A DNA stretch of 64,000 nucleotides from positions 62,001 through 126,000 of the forward strand of contig CAMNSD010000005.1 of NCBI GenBank assembly GCA_946554445.1. The letters are read 5' to 3'. Source of the DNA: an uncultured Lachnospiraceae bacterium. Its GTDB lineage: Bacteria; Bacillota; Clostridia; Lachnospirales; Lachnospiraceae. Below, one piece after another: positions 16,499 to 25,225 of this stretch. Below the pieces are notes generated by a model. The model had not been told where the DNA came from and made no database searches. It saw only the letters and a list, made by a program, of their open reading frames with translations. Position numbers and translations under genes: made by a program. How positions within the stretch are numbered: the stretch's first letter is position 1; every line of letters starts with the position of its first letter.

Positions 16499-16543
16499 TG
16501 CCCTCCAAATGTTGTTTATGGTTTATCTTATGAACGGAGGGCA
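16499..16543 (-). promoter_or_regulatory. Inverted repeat covering the Shine-Dalgarno of the cysteine-rich gene
   Basis: TGCCCTCC (16499-16506, the complement of the Shine-Dalgarno GGAGGGCA) and GGAGGGCA (16536-16543) are perfect 8-bp inverted arms with a 29-nt gap. In the minus-strand mRNA the upstream arm could mask the ribosome site. Confidence 0.35.
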
Positions 16544-16638
16544 AAATGGTGACAGAGTTTAGGGAATATGATTTTAGGTTTTGCAGTTAATGTGAAAAAG
16601 ACGGCTGGAAAGGGCTGTGATACAAATGCATTGTGTGC

Positions 16639-16667
16639 TTGAAACATATGTTCGAATGTGATAAAAT
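16639..16667 (+). promoter_or_regulatory. Promoter of the NusG-domain-II gene
   Basis: TTGAAA (16639-16644), 17 bp, TAAAAT (16662-16667) with an upstream TG. The -10 box ends 6 bp before the only plausible start codon (16674). Confidence 0.6.
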
Positions 16668-16673
16668 AACAGT

Positions 16674-17165
16674 ATGGATAAAGGTAGGAAGGAATCCAAA
16701 CTACATATAAAAAAGGCGGACGCCATTGTGATCATAGTCTGTCTAATGGCGGCCTTACTTTTGGCGGCAGGACTTTTGTGTCATCATGAGGAAGGGCGCC
16801 AACTTTGTATTTCTTACAATGGCAAGATGATCATGACAGTGGAAATGAAAGAAGTTACTTCGGGAGAAGGAAGATCTGCAGACAGCAAAGAAGAAGGAGT
16901 CTATTATCTGATCACTTATGAAGAAGCCGGGGCAGTGTCTGTGGGATATGAAAGTCGTCCAGATATTCCGTCTGACATCAGCTATAATCTGATATATCTT
17001 TCAACAGAGGGGGTACGGATGGAATCAGCGGATTGCCGGGATCAGATTTGTGTGCATCACAGACCTTTGACGGGCGGCGGTGATAGTATCATTTGTCTGC
17101 CGCACAGGCTTGTGGTGGAATTAATAGGAGGGGAAGACGGTCAGATAGACGGGATGGTGAAGTGA
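16674..17165 (+). CDS. NusG domain II-containing membrane-anchored protein
   Basis: 163 residues: a short basic N-terminus, one membrane segment (~residues 17-37, IVIIVCLMAALLLAAGLLC), then an extracytoplasmic NusG domain II-like beta domain. It ends with the characteristic CRDQICVHHRPL...IICLPHRLVVEL pattern (CxxxxC and CLPH). These proteins are commonly encoded beside Gx transporters and flavin/redox genes; their biochemical role is not established. The start lies so close to the predicted promoter that the message may be leaderless. The stop shares a base with the next ATG (TGATG). Confidence 0.85.
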   Translation: MDKGRKESKLHIKKADAIVIIVCLMAALLLAAGLLCHHEEGRQLCISYNGKMIMTVEMKEVTSGEGRSADSKEEGVYYLITYEEAGAVSVGYESRPDIPSDISYNLIYLSTEGVRMESADCRDQICVHHRPLTGGGDSIICLPHRLVVELIGGEDGQIDGMVK

Positions 17166-17677
17166 TGAAAAAGACAGTGGAACTAGGGTTTTTATTGGCG
17201 CTTGCCCTGATTCTTTCTTATGTGGAGTCACTGATACCGTTCAGTTTCGGAGTGCCAGGTATCAAATTAGGGCTGCCAAATCTGATAGTAGTATTGTTAT
17301 TGTATCGTGATAAAACACTATGCGGCGGTGTGAGGGAAGCCTTGTTGGTGAATGGGCTGCGAATCATTCTTTCCGGCTTTTTGTTTGGGAATCTGTATGC
17401 GATTCTGTATGGGCTTGCAGGGGCGGCATTCAGCTTTGGCGTTATGCTTCTGGCACGCAGATGCAGGTATCTATCCATGGTTGGGGTGAGTGTGCTCGGC
17501 GGCGTGTTCCACAATGTGGGACAGGTCATAGTGGCAGTGTTTGTAGTGGAGACTTTTGCGGTAGTATATTATCTGCCGATATTGATTGTGGCGGGGGTTA
17601 TAACAGGAGCGGTCCTCGGTATCCTTGGTATGGAATTATTGCCATACCTTGAGCGGGATGCAGAGAAATATGGATAA
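17165..17677 (+). CDS. Gx transporter family membrane protein
   Basis: 170 residues, five to six predicted membrane segments, with the family's opening LALILSYVESLIPFSFGVPGIKLGLPNLIVV and a helix GVSVLGGVFHNVGQV. The family (Pfam Hpre_diP_synt_I) was once annotated as heptaprenyl diphosphate synthase component I but looks like a small transporter related to ECF S components. The substrate is unknown. The ATG at 17165 overlaps the stop of the NusG-domain-II gene; a longer frame from 17093 is just the overlap with it. Confidence 0.85.
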   Translation: MKKTVELGFLLALALILSYVESLIPFSFGVPGIKLGLPNLIVVLLLYRDKTLCGGVREALLVNGLRIILSGFLFGNLYAILYGLAGAAFSFGVMLLARRCRYLSMVGVSVLGGVFHNVGQVIVAVFVVETFAVVYYLPILIVAGVITGAVLGILGMELLPYLERDAEKYG

Positions 17678-17729
17678 GAGAGTAGTATTGTAACGAGATG
17701 GAAAAAGAAGGAGAAAGAGGAAACAAGAT

Positions 17730-18350
17730 ATGTACGCATACATAAAAGGCACACTGGAAGAGATTATGGAGGATTCTGTGGTGGTGGAAACCGGCGGAAT
17801 AGGGTATAATGTGAAAGTATCCACGACTACGGCGGATTTATTGCCGGGAATTGGCAGTGAGGTCAAGATTTATACCTATACACTGGTGCGGGAGGATGCT
17901 TTTTCTCTATATGGTTTTTTGACGAGGGATGACCTGGAGGTGTTTAAGAAACTGATCACAGTGAGCGGGATTGGTCCGAAGGGCGGGTTGGCGATTTTAT
18001 CAGTGATGAGTGCGGATGCATTGCGGTTTGCTGTGATGGCGGGAGATGCGAAGGCAATCGCGAAGGCCCCGGGAATCGGAGCCAAGACGGCGGAGCGTGT
18101 CATCTTAGATCTGCGGGACAAGATTTCCTTGGAAGATACGCTGAGAGGAATTGGCGCGCCTGTGGGCAAGACAGGATCCTCTGCGGATGCCCAGACTGCG
18201 GATAATGTGATGAAGCGGGAGGCTATCGAGGCATTGGTGGCCTTGGGGTATTCTGCATCAGATGCCACGGCGGCTGTCAAGAAGGTGGAACTGCATGAGG
18301 ATATTACAGTGGAGGATATTTTGAAACAGGCATTAAAGTATATGTTCTAA
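17730..18350 (+). CDS. ruvA: Holliday junction DNA helicase subunit RuvA
   Basis: 206 residues. RuvA tetramers bind Holliday junctions and load RuvB for branch migration. It begins MYAYIKGTLEEI, has an OB-like domain I, two helix-hairpin-helix motifs (ISGIGPKGGLAIL... and APGIGAKTAERVILDLRDK, the first with VSGIGPK), and the C-terminal three-helix domain III (EAIEALVALGYSASDATAAVKK) that contacts RuvB. Shine-Dalgarno AGAGGAAAC upstream. It is followed 14 bp later by ruvB. Confidence 0.97.
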   Translation: MYAYIKGTLEEIMEDSVVVETGGIGYNVKVSTTTADLLPGIGSEVKIYTYTLVREDAFSLYGFLTRDDLEVFKKLITVSGIGPKGGLAILSVMSADALRFAVMAGDAKAIAKAPGIGAKTAERVILDLRDKISLEDTLRGIGAPVGKTGSSADAQTADNVMKREAIEALVALGYSASDATAAVKKVELHEDITVEDILKQALKYMF

Positions 18351-18364
18351 TGGAGATATGAACT

Positions 18365-19363
18365 ATGGCAGGCAGGATGATTGAAACGAATCTGATGGAA
18401 GAGGATATTAAGATTGAAGGATCTCTTCGTCCACAGACGCTTGTTGACTATATTGGTCAAACTAAAGTAAAGGATAACTTGAAGATATATATTGAGGCGG
18501 CAAAACAGCGCGGAGATGCATTGGATCATGTTCTTTTTTATGGGCCGCCGGGACTGGGTAAAACCACGCTGGCGGGGATCATCGCCAATGAGATGGGGGT
18601 ACATATGAAGGTCACCAGCGGACCGGCTATTGAGAAACCGGGAGAGATGGCGGCAATCTTAAACAATCTGCAGGAGGGAGACCTTTTATTTGTGGATGAA
18701 ATACACCGGTTGAACAGGCAGGTGGAGGAGGTTCTGTATCCGGCCATGGAGGATTATGCTATAGACATCATGATAGGCAAGGGCGCTACAGCCCGTTCCA
18801 TTCGTCTGGATCTGCCGCGATTTACGCTGGTGGGGGCTACTACCAGGGCCGGACTTCTCACAGCGCCGCTGCGGGACCGGTTCGGTATGATTCATCGGTT
18901 AGAGTTTTATACGGTTGCGGAACTTAAGGTCATCATTATGCATTCGGCTAGAATCCTGGGCGTGGAGATTGATGAGAAGGGCGCTGTGGAATTGGCTAGG
19001 AGAAGCCGGGGAACGCCGCGGCTTGCCAACCGCATCCTAAAGCGAGTGAGAGATTTTGCGCAGGTGAAGTATGAGGGCGTTATTACAGAAGAGATTGCAA
19101 AGACAGCTTTAGATCTGATGGATGTGGATAAGATGGGGTTGGATCACGTGGACAGAAATATTTTGCTTACGATGATAGAGAAGTTTAAAGGCGGCCCGGT
19201 AGGTTTGGATACGCTGGCGGCGGCTATTGGAGAAGACGCTGGAACGATTGAGGATGTGTATGAGCCTTATCTGATTCAGAATGGCTTCTTAAACCGTACG
19301 CCGAGAGGGCGCGTAGTTACGGATACGGCATATCAACATTTTGGGCTTGAAATTCCTTCTTAA
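18365..19363 (+). CDS. ruvB: Holliday junction branch migration ATPase RuvB
   Basis: 332 residues, full length. AAA+ motor that drives branch migration with RuvA. N-terminal [12 protein letters not shown], Walker [12 protein letters not shown] (60-70), Walker [11 protein letters not shown], sensor 1 [19 protein letters not shown] with the arginine finger, and the C-terminal winged helix ([35 protein letters not shown]). Co-transcribed with ruvA. The following zapA start is 70 bp downstream. Confidence 0.98.
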   Translation: MAGRMIETNLMEEDIKIEGSLRPQTLVDYIGQTKVKDNLKIYIEAAKQRGDALDHVLFYGPPGLGKTTLAGIIANEMGVHMKVTSGPAIEKPGEMAAILNNLQEGDLLFVDEIHRLNRQVEEVLYPAMEDYAIDIMIGKGATARSIRLDLPRFTLVGATTRAGLLTAPLRDRFGMIHRLEFYTVAELKVIIMHSARILGVEIDEKGAVELARRSRGTPRLANRILKRVRDFAQVKYEGVITEEIAKTALDLMDVDKMGLDHVDRNILLTMIEKFKGGPVGLDTLAAAIGEDAGTIEDVYEPYLIQNGFLNRTPRGRVVTDTAYQHFGLEIPS

Positions 19364-19433
19364 GACAGATATAATAGATATAGTGTTAAGCATTTTTATC
19401 AGGCGGCATATTTGGTATGGGAGGGGGAGCCCA

Positions 19434-19841
19434 ATGTCAACAAAAACAGATACAGAAGTAATCATCGCCGGTAAGGTGTTTACGCTGAGCGGTTATGAGA
19501 GTGAGGAATACTTGCAGAAGGTAGCGTCCTACATTAATAATAAGGTGGCCGAATATAACAAGGTTGACAGCTTTAAGAGGCAGTCTCTTGATACCCAGAA
19601 TGTGCTGTTACAGCTTAATATTGCGGATGATTATTTTAAAGCCAAGAAGCAGATCAGCCGTTTAGAGGAAGAATTACAGAACAAGGAAAAGGAAATGTAT
19701 GATCTGAAGCATGAGTTGATTGCATCTCAGATTAAGCTGGAAAATACAGAAAAGAATGTTAAGAACCTGCAGACAGAGATAAATGAGAATGCGAAAAAGA
19801 TTGTTCGTATGGAAACCGAATTGAAAGAACGTAAAAAATAA
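19434..19841 (+). CDS. zapA: Cell division protein ZapA
   Basis: 135 residues. ZapA crosslinks FtsZ filaments at midcell. The N-terminal ZapA domain (TEVIIAGKVFTLSGYESEEYLQKVASYINNKVAEY) is followed by a long coiled coil (residues ~65-135, rich in Glu/Lys heptads). The ATG at 19434 has GGGAGGGGGAG upstream; an in-frame start at 19341 overlaps ruvB and has no ribosome site. It ends 5 bp before a strong terminator, closing the NusG-II/Gx/ruvAB/zapA run. Confidence 0.92.
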   Translation: MSTKTDTEVIIAGKVFTLSGYESEEYLQKVASYINNKVAEYNKVDSFKRQSLDTQNVLLQLNIADDYFKAKKQISRLEEELQNKEKEMYDLKHELIASQIKLENTEKNVKNLQTEINENAKKIVRMETELKERKK

Positions 19842-19845
19842 GAGC

Positions 19846-19874
19846 GGGAGATGCCGTCAGGCATCTCCCTTTTT
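19846..19874 (+). terminator. Rho-independent terminator after zapA
   Basis: Perfect 10-bp stem GGGAGATGCC/GGCATCTCCC (19846-19855 with 19860-19869), 4-nt loop, five T residues. Confidence 0.9.
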
Positions 19875-19914
19875 CTTAAAACAGATATTTTATATCGTAT
19901 TTGAGGATTATTAC

Positions 19915-22218
19915 ATGGATAAAAAAGTGGAACTGCTTGCTCCGGCTGGAAACTATGAAGCCTTTATGGGGGCGCTGAACGCTGGCGCGGACGCAGTGTA
20001 TCTGGGCGGAGAGAAGTTTAGCGCCAGGGCATATGCAGATAATTTTACCGTGGAAGAGATATGCCGCGCCCTGCATGTGGCGCATTTTATGGGTAAGAAA
20101 ATATATTTGACAGTTAACACATTACTGAAAGAAGATGAGACGGCTGAGTTGTATGATTACTTGCTTCCCTTTTATGAGAGAGGACTTGATGGAGTAATCG
20201 TGCAGGATTTGGGAGCGTTATGTCTGATTAGGAAATGGTTTCCGGAACTGTCTTTGCATGTCAGTACACAGATGACCGTGACAGGACCGGGTGGCGCTTC
20301 CATTTTAAAGGAACAGGGAGCGGTGCGGATCGTGCCGGCCAGGGAATTGTCGCTTGTCGAGGTACGCGCAGTGAAGGAAGAGACGGGCTTGGAGATGGAG
20401 TGCTTTATCCATGGCGCCATGTGTTACTGTTATTCGGGGCAGTGCCTTTTCAGCAGTATTCTGGGTGGCAGAAGCGGCAACAGAGGGCGATGCGCTCAGC
20501 CCTGCAGACTGCCGTACCAGGTTTATGCAGACAGGGACCAGGTACTGGGAGAGGGATATCCGCTCAGCCTCAAAGATATGTGTACCCTGGAATATATCCC
20601 GCAGCTGATTGAGGCGGGCATTGATTCCTTTAAAATAGAAGGGCGGATGAAAAAACCTGCGTATGCGGCCGGCGTCACGGCTATGTACCGTAAATATATC
20701 GATTTGTATTATCGGCAGGGTGTGGATGGCTATCGGGTGGAACCGAAGGATTTGGACAGGCTACGGGGGCTGTATATTCGCAGCGAGATTCAGACCGGCT
20801 ATTATGAGAGACATAACGGCAAAGAGATGATCACACTGTCGAAGCCCGGCTATATTGGAAGCGATGAAAAGGTGCTTGCGGAAATTCAGGCGAAATATCT
20901 TCATGAACCGGAAAAGATGCCGGTACGGATGTCTGTGGAGATAAAGACCGGCGAGCCAATCAGGGCTCAGGTGACTGGAGCGCAGGCAGAAGCCATCGGT
21001 GAGGTGGCGCAGATGGCCCAAAAGGCACCGTTGCAGCCAGAAGATGTCAGGAAGCAAATGACAAAAACAGGCAACAGTTGTGTGACGGTGACTGCTTGTG
21101 AGATTCAGATAGACGGCAGGGTATTTGTGCCGGTGCGGGCGCTGAACCAGTTGAGGCGCGATGTCATAGAGGCTTACGAACGGGAAGTGATTGCACAAAA
21201 TGGTTTATGTGATATGAGAACTGCAAAGAATGAAAATATGGTACACTTTGCAGAGGAAGAAGATACACAGGAAAAGCAGGGTGCTGATTGCGATCCTGTA
21301 TCAGGTAAAAAAATAGATCGACCAAACAAGTCAATATTAACGTTGCAGATTAAAAATAATCGACCAAATAAGTCAATCACATTGGCGCCAGTTAAAGAAT
21401 GCCTTGTCACCACCTATGATCAGCTGACGGCGGTGAATGGGTGCGGATGTGAGCGGATTTTTATAGAGAGCGATCTATTTTTGCAGGAATTTGAACGTAT
21501 CTTTGCGTTGATCAGCACTTCCTATGTTGGAAATAACGGGCAAAAAACAGATACTTGCGCCTATTTTCTGGCGCTTCCTTATATTTTACGCAAACGTGAT
21601 GAAGCATATCAGCAGCGTCTGACGCAGAGGCTTACGGAGGCGAAGGGACTGATCGCTGGATTTTTGCTCCGTAATCTGGAAGAATTGTTTTACGTGAGGA
21701 ACATATCGGGAGACTATGCGGTTATTCCCGACGCCGGACTGTATTGTTTTCATAAAGAAACTCTGAAATTTTGGAAAGACTATGGAGGGGAGTACACGCT
21801 GCCATATGAATTAAATGCAAAAGAAGCTTCTTACCTTGTTGCGGCGGCCAAGGAACTGGGCATGCGTACCACTTTGGTGGCATATAGTTGGATCCCGATG
21901 ATGGTCACGGCCAATTGTCTGCGTAAGACGGCTGGTATCTGTCCTCCTGATGAGGGTGACAGGCGGCGGATGTATCTGAAAGATCGTTATCAGACGGCCT
22001 TTCCGGTGGCAGTTAATTGTGAGCATTGTTATAATGTTGTATATAATTCGGTGCCTTATTCCTTGCACGCAAGCCTGAAAGAAGCGGGAAGAGTGGGCGC
22101 AGATATTTGGCGGTATGATTTTGTGATGGAATCGAAAGCCGAATGTCAGCAGATTCTTACTGGTGTGTTTCCCTTTGGGGACTACACGGCAGGTCATTTG
22201 AAAAGGGGCGTTGAGTAG
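19915..22218 (+). CDS. U32 family peptidase (RlhA/YhbU-like) with C-terminal extension
   Basis: 767 residues. The N-terminal half is a typical U32 barrel: ELLAPAGNYEAFMGALNAGADAVYLGG, FIHGAMCYCYSGQCLFSSILGGRSGNRGRCAQPCR (the family cysteine cluster, ~residues 160-200) and SLKDMCTLEYIPQLIEAGIDSFKIEGRMKKP. The middle and C-terminus match the longer DUF3656-containing type. E. coli relatives (RlhA, UbiU/V, TrhP) modify RNA or hydroxylate substrates; the 'peptidase' label is traditional. A low-complexity linker near residues 460-490 contains a short repeat (DRPNKSI, NRPNKSI). Confidence 0.85.
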   Translation: MDKKVELLAPAGNYEAFMGALNAGADAVYLGGEKFSARAYADNFTVEEICRALHVAHFMGKKIYLTVNTLLKEDETAELYDYLLPFYERGLDGVIVQDLGALCLIRKWFPELSLHVSTQMTVTGPGGASILKEQGAVRIVPARELSLVEVRAVKEETGLEMECFIHGAMCYCYSGQCLFSSILGGRSGNRGRCAQPCRLPYQVYADRDQVLGEGYPLSLKDMCTLEYIPQLIEAGIDSFKIEGRMKKPAYAAGVTAMYRKYIDLYYRQGVDGYRVEPKDLDRLRGLYIRSEIQTGYYERHNGKEMITLSKPGYIGSDEKVLAEIQAKYLHEPEKMPVRMSVEIKTGEPIRAQVTGAQAEAIGEVAQMAQKAPLQPEDVRKQMTKTGNSCVTVTACEIQIDGRVFVPVRALNQLRRDVIEAYEREVIAQNGLCDMRTAKNENMVHFAEEEDTQEKQGADCDPVSGKKIDRPNKSILTLQIKNNRPNKSITLAPVKECLVTTYDQLTAVNGCGCERIFIESDLFLQEFERIFALISTSYVGNNGQKTDTCAYFLALPYILRKRDEAYQQRLTQRLTEAKGLIAGFLLRNLEELFYVRNISGDYAVIPDAGLYCFHKETLKFWKDYGGEYTLPYELNAKEASYLVAAAKELGMRTTLVAYSWIPMMVTANCLRKTAGICPPDEGDRRRMYLKDRYQTAFPVAVNCEHCYNVVYNSVPYSLHASLKEAGRVGADIWRYDFVMESKAECQQILTGVFPFGDYTAGHLKRGVE
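21317..21377 (+). repeat. Short direct repeat in the U32 gene linker
   Basis: Two 19-bp copies (21317-21335 and 21359-21377) differing at one base, 42 bp apart (14 codons), encoding D/N-R-P-N-K-S-I in frame. Confidence 0.6.
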
Positions 22219-22220
22219 AT

Positions 22221-23621
22221 TTGTTGGAAATATATATCACAGAACTTTCTAAATACTTTATTACGCTGTTTATCGCCCTTTATACGCTTGAATGTTTCCT
22301 GGTATTTCGTTTTCAGGAGGAAGAGCGGCGAAAAGGCAGTTATATCCGCCAGAATTTTTTTATGTTTCTGGTGCATTTTTCATGCTTTTTAGTTATCTGT
22401 TTCGAGACGGGAAAGGTAGAATATCTGCTTTTTTATATATTACAGCAGATTTTGCTTTTTGCAATAATCATGTTGTTCCGCATGATCTATCCGCGGGGGA
22501 ACCGGCTGATCATCAACAACATGTGTATGCTCTTGAGCATTGGTTTTGTTATCTTATCGCGTCTTTCTTATGAAAAGGCGATCAAGCAGTTTTTTATTGT
22601 AACGGTATCTTTGATCATGAGTATGCTGATTCCTTATTTCATTCATAAACTCAAGTTTTTAAAAAGTCTTACCTGGGTATACGCCGGTGTGGGCATTGTT
22701 GCGTTGGGGGTAGTACTGATCCTTGGAACCGTTACTTATGGTTCCAAGATTTCCTATTCTATTGGCGGTGTTACTTTTCAGCCTTCAGAATTTGTGAAAA
22801 TTATCTTTGTCTTCTTTTTGGCCAGCGCGCTCAGTGAGTCCCAAGATTTCTTAAGAGTAGTGGTGACAGCTGTATTGGCAGGCGTTCATGTGTTGATTTT
22901 GGTGGCTTCCAAGGATTTAGGAAGTGCGCTTATATTCTTTATTGTCTATGTGATGATGGTATTTATTGCCACAGGACAGTGGATTTATCTGTTCGTTGGC
23001 GCGGCCGGTGGTGGTGCCGCCGCGGTGGCGGCTTACCACCTGTTCAGTCATGTGCAGGTGCGTGTGCAGGCCTGGCAGGATCCCTTCAGCTGTATCGATG
23101 CGGCGGGCTTTCAGATTACCCAGTCGCTTTTTGGTATCAGCAGCGGCGGCTGGTTCGGGCTTGGACTGTTTCGGGGCAATCCTACGGCAATCCCACTGGT
23201 GGAAGCGGACTTTGTATTTTCAGCAGTGGCGGAGGAACTGGGCATCATTTTTTCTATGTGCTTGATTTTAATCTGCTTAAGCAGCTTTATCATGTTTATG
23301 AATATTTCCATTAAACTGCAGAATGGATTTTATCGGCTGATTGCTTTTGGCCTTGGAATCACTTATATCTTCCAGGTGTTTTTGACGATTGGCGGGGGCA
23401 CTAAGTTTATTCCCATGACTGGGGTGACGCTGCCGTTTATTAGTTACGGCGGCAGTTCCATCTTAACAACGCTTATCATGTTTTTTATCATAGAAGGATT
23501 GTACATCATCAGGCAGGATGAAGGAGAAAGACGTGCCAAAAAGAAGAGAAAACGAAGAAGAACTGAATATGCGGCAGCAAGAGGCGAAGATAAGACGGAT
23601 GAAGAAGGAGAAGATGCGTAA
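22221..23621 (+). CDS. SEDS peptidoglycan polymerase, FtsW/RodA/SpoVE family
   Basis: 466 residues with about ten to twelve membrane segments. SEDS proteins are glycosyltransferases that polymerise lipid II and pair with a class B PBP. Motifs seen: YSIGGVTFQPSEFVKI (the conserved QPSE region), VASKDLGSALIFF (the D-L-G-S-A motif with the conserved Asp), and near the end PMTGVTLPFISYGGSS. An N-terminal extension of about two membrane segments precedes the core, and the C-terminus is Lys/Arg-rich. The best start is TTG at 22221 or 22224 after GGGGCG; no ATG fits. It overlaps the PBP gene at 23533, which is its likely partner. Confidence 0.88.
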   Translation: MLEIYITELSKYFITLFIALYTLECFLVFRFQEEERRKGSYIRQNFFMFLVHFSCFLVICFETGKVEYLLFYILQQILLFAIIMLFRMIYPRGNRLIINNMCMLLSIGFVILSRLSYEKAIKQFFIVTVSLIMSMLIPYFIHKLKFLKSLTWVYAGVGIVALGVVLILGTVTYGSKISYSIGGVTFQPSEFVKIIFVFFLASALSESQDFLRVVVTAVLAGVHVLILVASKDLGSALIFFIVYVMMVFIATGQWIYLFVGAAGGGAAAVAAYHLFSHVQVRVQAWQDPFSCIDAAGFQITQSLFGISSGGWFGLGLFRGNPTAIPLVEADFVFSAVAEELGIIFSMCLILICLSSFIMFMNISIKLQNGFYRLIAFGLGITYIFQVFLTIGGGTKFIPMTGVTLPFISYGGSSILTTLIMFFIIEGLYIIRQDEGERRAKKKRKRRRTEYAAARGEDKTDEEGEDA

Positions 23622-25026
23622 GAAGAAAAATCGGCAGATTCTCTCGGTCACTTACTTTTTCGTGGCGGTATTTCTCTGTATGATGGGTTATACTTGTCAC
23701 TATGCCATTACCCATCAGCAGGAATTGATCAACAACAGCTACAACAGCAGGCAGGAGATTCTGGTGGCGCAGAATACCAGAGGGATGATTTATGCGGATG
23801 GCAGGCAGGTGCTGGCGCAGACACAGACTGATGAAGAAGGCAAAGAGACCAGGGTATATCCATATGGGAACTTGTTTTCCCATGTGGTGGGATATGCCTC
23901 TAACGGCCGTTTTGGAATTGAGGCTTCTGCCAATTATTATCTGATCAATTCCAACGCCAAGCTTTCCGAGAAAGTGGCCAATGATGTGGCCGGACTCAAG
24001 TATCCGGGAGACAACGTGGTGACTACCCTGAATGTGGACTTACAGCAGATCGCCTATGATTCCCTGGGTATCTATAAGGGAGCTGTGATCGTGACAGATC
24101 CCGCTACTGGCAAGATACTGGCCATGGTATCAAAACCGGATTTTGATCCCAACGAGATTGAAGTGATCTGGGATGAATTGTTGGAGGACAAGGAGAGCGG
24201 TATTCTCTTAAACCGTGCCACGCAGGGACTCTATCCGCCGGGATCGACCTTTAAGATCGTGACGGCATTGGAATATATCCGAGAGAATCCTGACTCATAT
24301 AGTCAATATAGTTATCAGTGTAATGGCCGGTTTACTAAGGGGGAGGAGAGGATTAACTGTTATCATGGCAGTGTCCATGGCTATGAAGATTTCAGTAAAT
24401 CATTTGCCAAATCCTGTAATGCTTCTTTTGCGAATATCGGTATGCAGCTTGATCGGGAAAAATTTGGGGACACACTGGAACAGCTACTGTTCAATCAGGA
24501 ACTGAAAGTAGGATTTGCCTATAACAAGAGCAGACTGGTGATTGATAGGCACACGGAGGACGCAGACATGATGCAGGCGTCCATCGGACAGGGAACGACA
24601 GCGGTCACACCGTTGGAGATGAATATGATCACCTGTTCCATTGCCAATGACGGTATGTTGATGAAGCCTTATCTGGTGGATCATGTGGAGACACATGATG
24701 GGAATTTGATCAAACAGTTTGAATCCACCGCCTATAAGCGGATGATGAGTGCAGAGGAAGCCGATGTTCTGAGTGGACTGATGCAGGAAGTGGTAAAGAG
24801 CGGCACCGGAACCAAACTGGCGGATGCGTCCTATACGGCGGCCGGTAAGACGGGCTCAGCGGAGTATAACAGCGTGAAGGAAGATTCTCATGCCTGGTTT
24901 ACGGGCTTTGCCCCGGTGGAGAATCCGGAACTGTGTGTGACGATCATCATAGAGGGCGCCGGCTCCGGCGGCGACTATGCGGTGCCTATTGCCAGAAGAA
25001 TATTTGATGCATATTTTGGGGGATAA
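23533..25026 (+). CDS. Class B penicillin-binding protein, PbpA-like transpeptidase
   Basis: About 497 residues. D,D-transpeptidase that crosslinks peptidoglycan, working with the SEDS protein encoded immediately upstream. One N-terminal membrane anchor (~residues 37-57) follows a basic cytoplasmic tail. The active site has PPGSTFK (SxxK, ~237), KSCNASF (SxN) and AGKTGSAE (KTG, ~438). The GTG at 23533 has AAGGAG 7 nt upstream; ATG 23518 is an alternative. Either way the gene overlaps the SEDS gene by about 90-100 bp in another frame. Compact like the PBPA type, with no PASTA domain. Confidence 0.9.
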   Translation: MPKRRENEEELNMRQQEAKIRRMKKEKMRKKKNRQILSVTYFFVAVFLCMMGYTCHYAITHQQELINNSYNSRQEILVAQNTRGMIYADGRQVLAQTQTDEEGKETRVYPYGNLFSHVVGYASNGRFGIEASANYYLINSNAKLSEKVANDVAGLKYPGDNVVTTLNVDLQQIAYDSLGIYKGAVIVTDPATGKILAMVSKPDFDPNEIEVIWDELLEDKESGILLNRATQGLYPPGSTFKIVTALEYIRENPDSYSQYSYQCNGRFTKGEERINCYHGSVHGYEDFSKSFAKSCNASFANIGMQLDREKFGDTLEQLLFNQELKVGFAYNKSRLVIDRHTEDADMMQASIGQGTTAVTPLEMNMITCSIANDGMLMKPYLVDHVETHDGNLIKQFESTAYKRMMSAEEADVLSGLMQEVVKSGTGTKLADASYTAAGKTGSAEYNSVKEDSHAWFTGFAPVENPELCVTIIIEGAGSGGDYAVPIARRIFDAYFGG

Positions 25027-25047
25027 AAGAAGGAACGATTGTTTACA

Positions 25048-25078
25048 GGCATCCATCACGGAAGGTGGGTGCCTTTTC
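25048..25078 (+). terminator. Rho-independent terminator after the SEDS/PBP pair
   Basis: 10-bp stem with G-U pairs (25048-25057 with 25064-25073), then TTTTC. It starts 22 bp after the stop. Confidence 0.75.
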
Positions 25079-25225
25079 TGTGTGGAGATTCTAAGTTGAA
25101 ATATAAAAATCCGGACAAAATTTTAGGGAGACACTATCTTTTGATACCGGTGATTCGTTATACAGGATAAGAAGGACAAACAGTTTGTTGGTCAAAGAAA
25201 TTAGAACAACGGAAAGGTGAATCTG

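Noticed and set aside
16260..16544. N-terminal extension of the Cys-rich protein to 94 residues
   Set aside because: The extra 17 codons span the leader with the inverted repeat; the ATG at 16493 follows GGAGGG.
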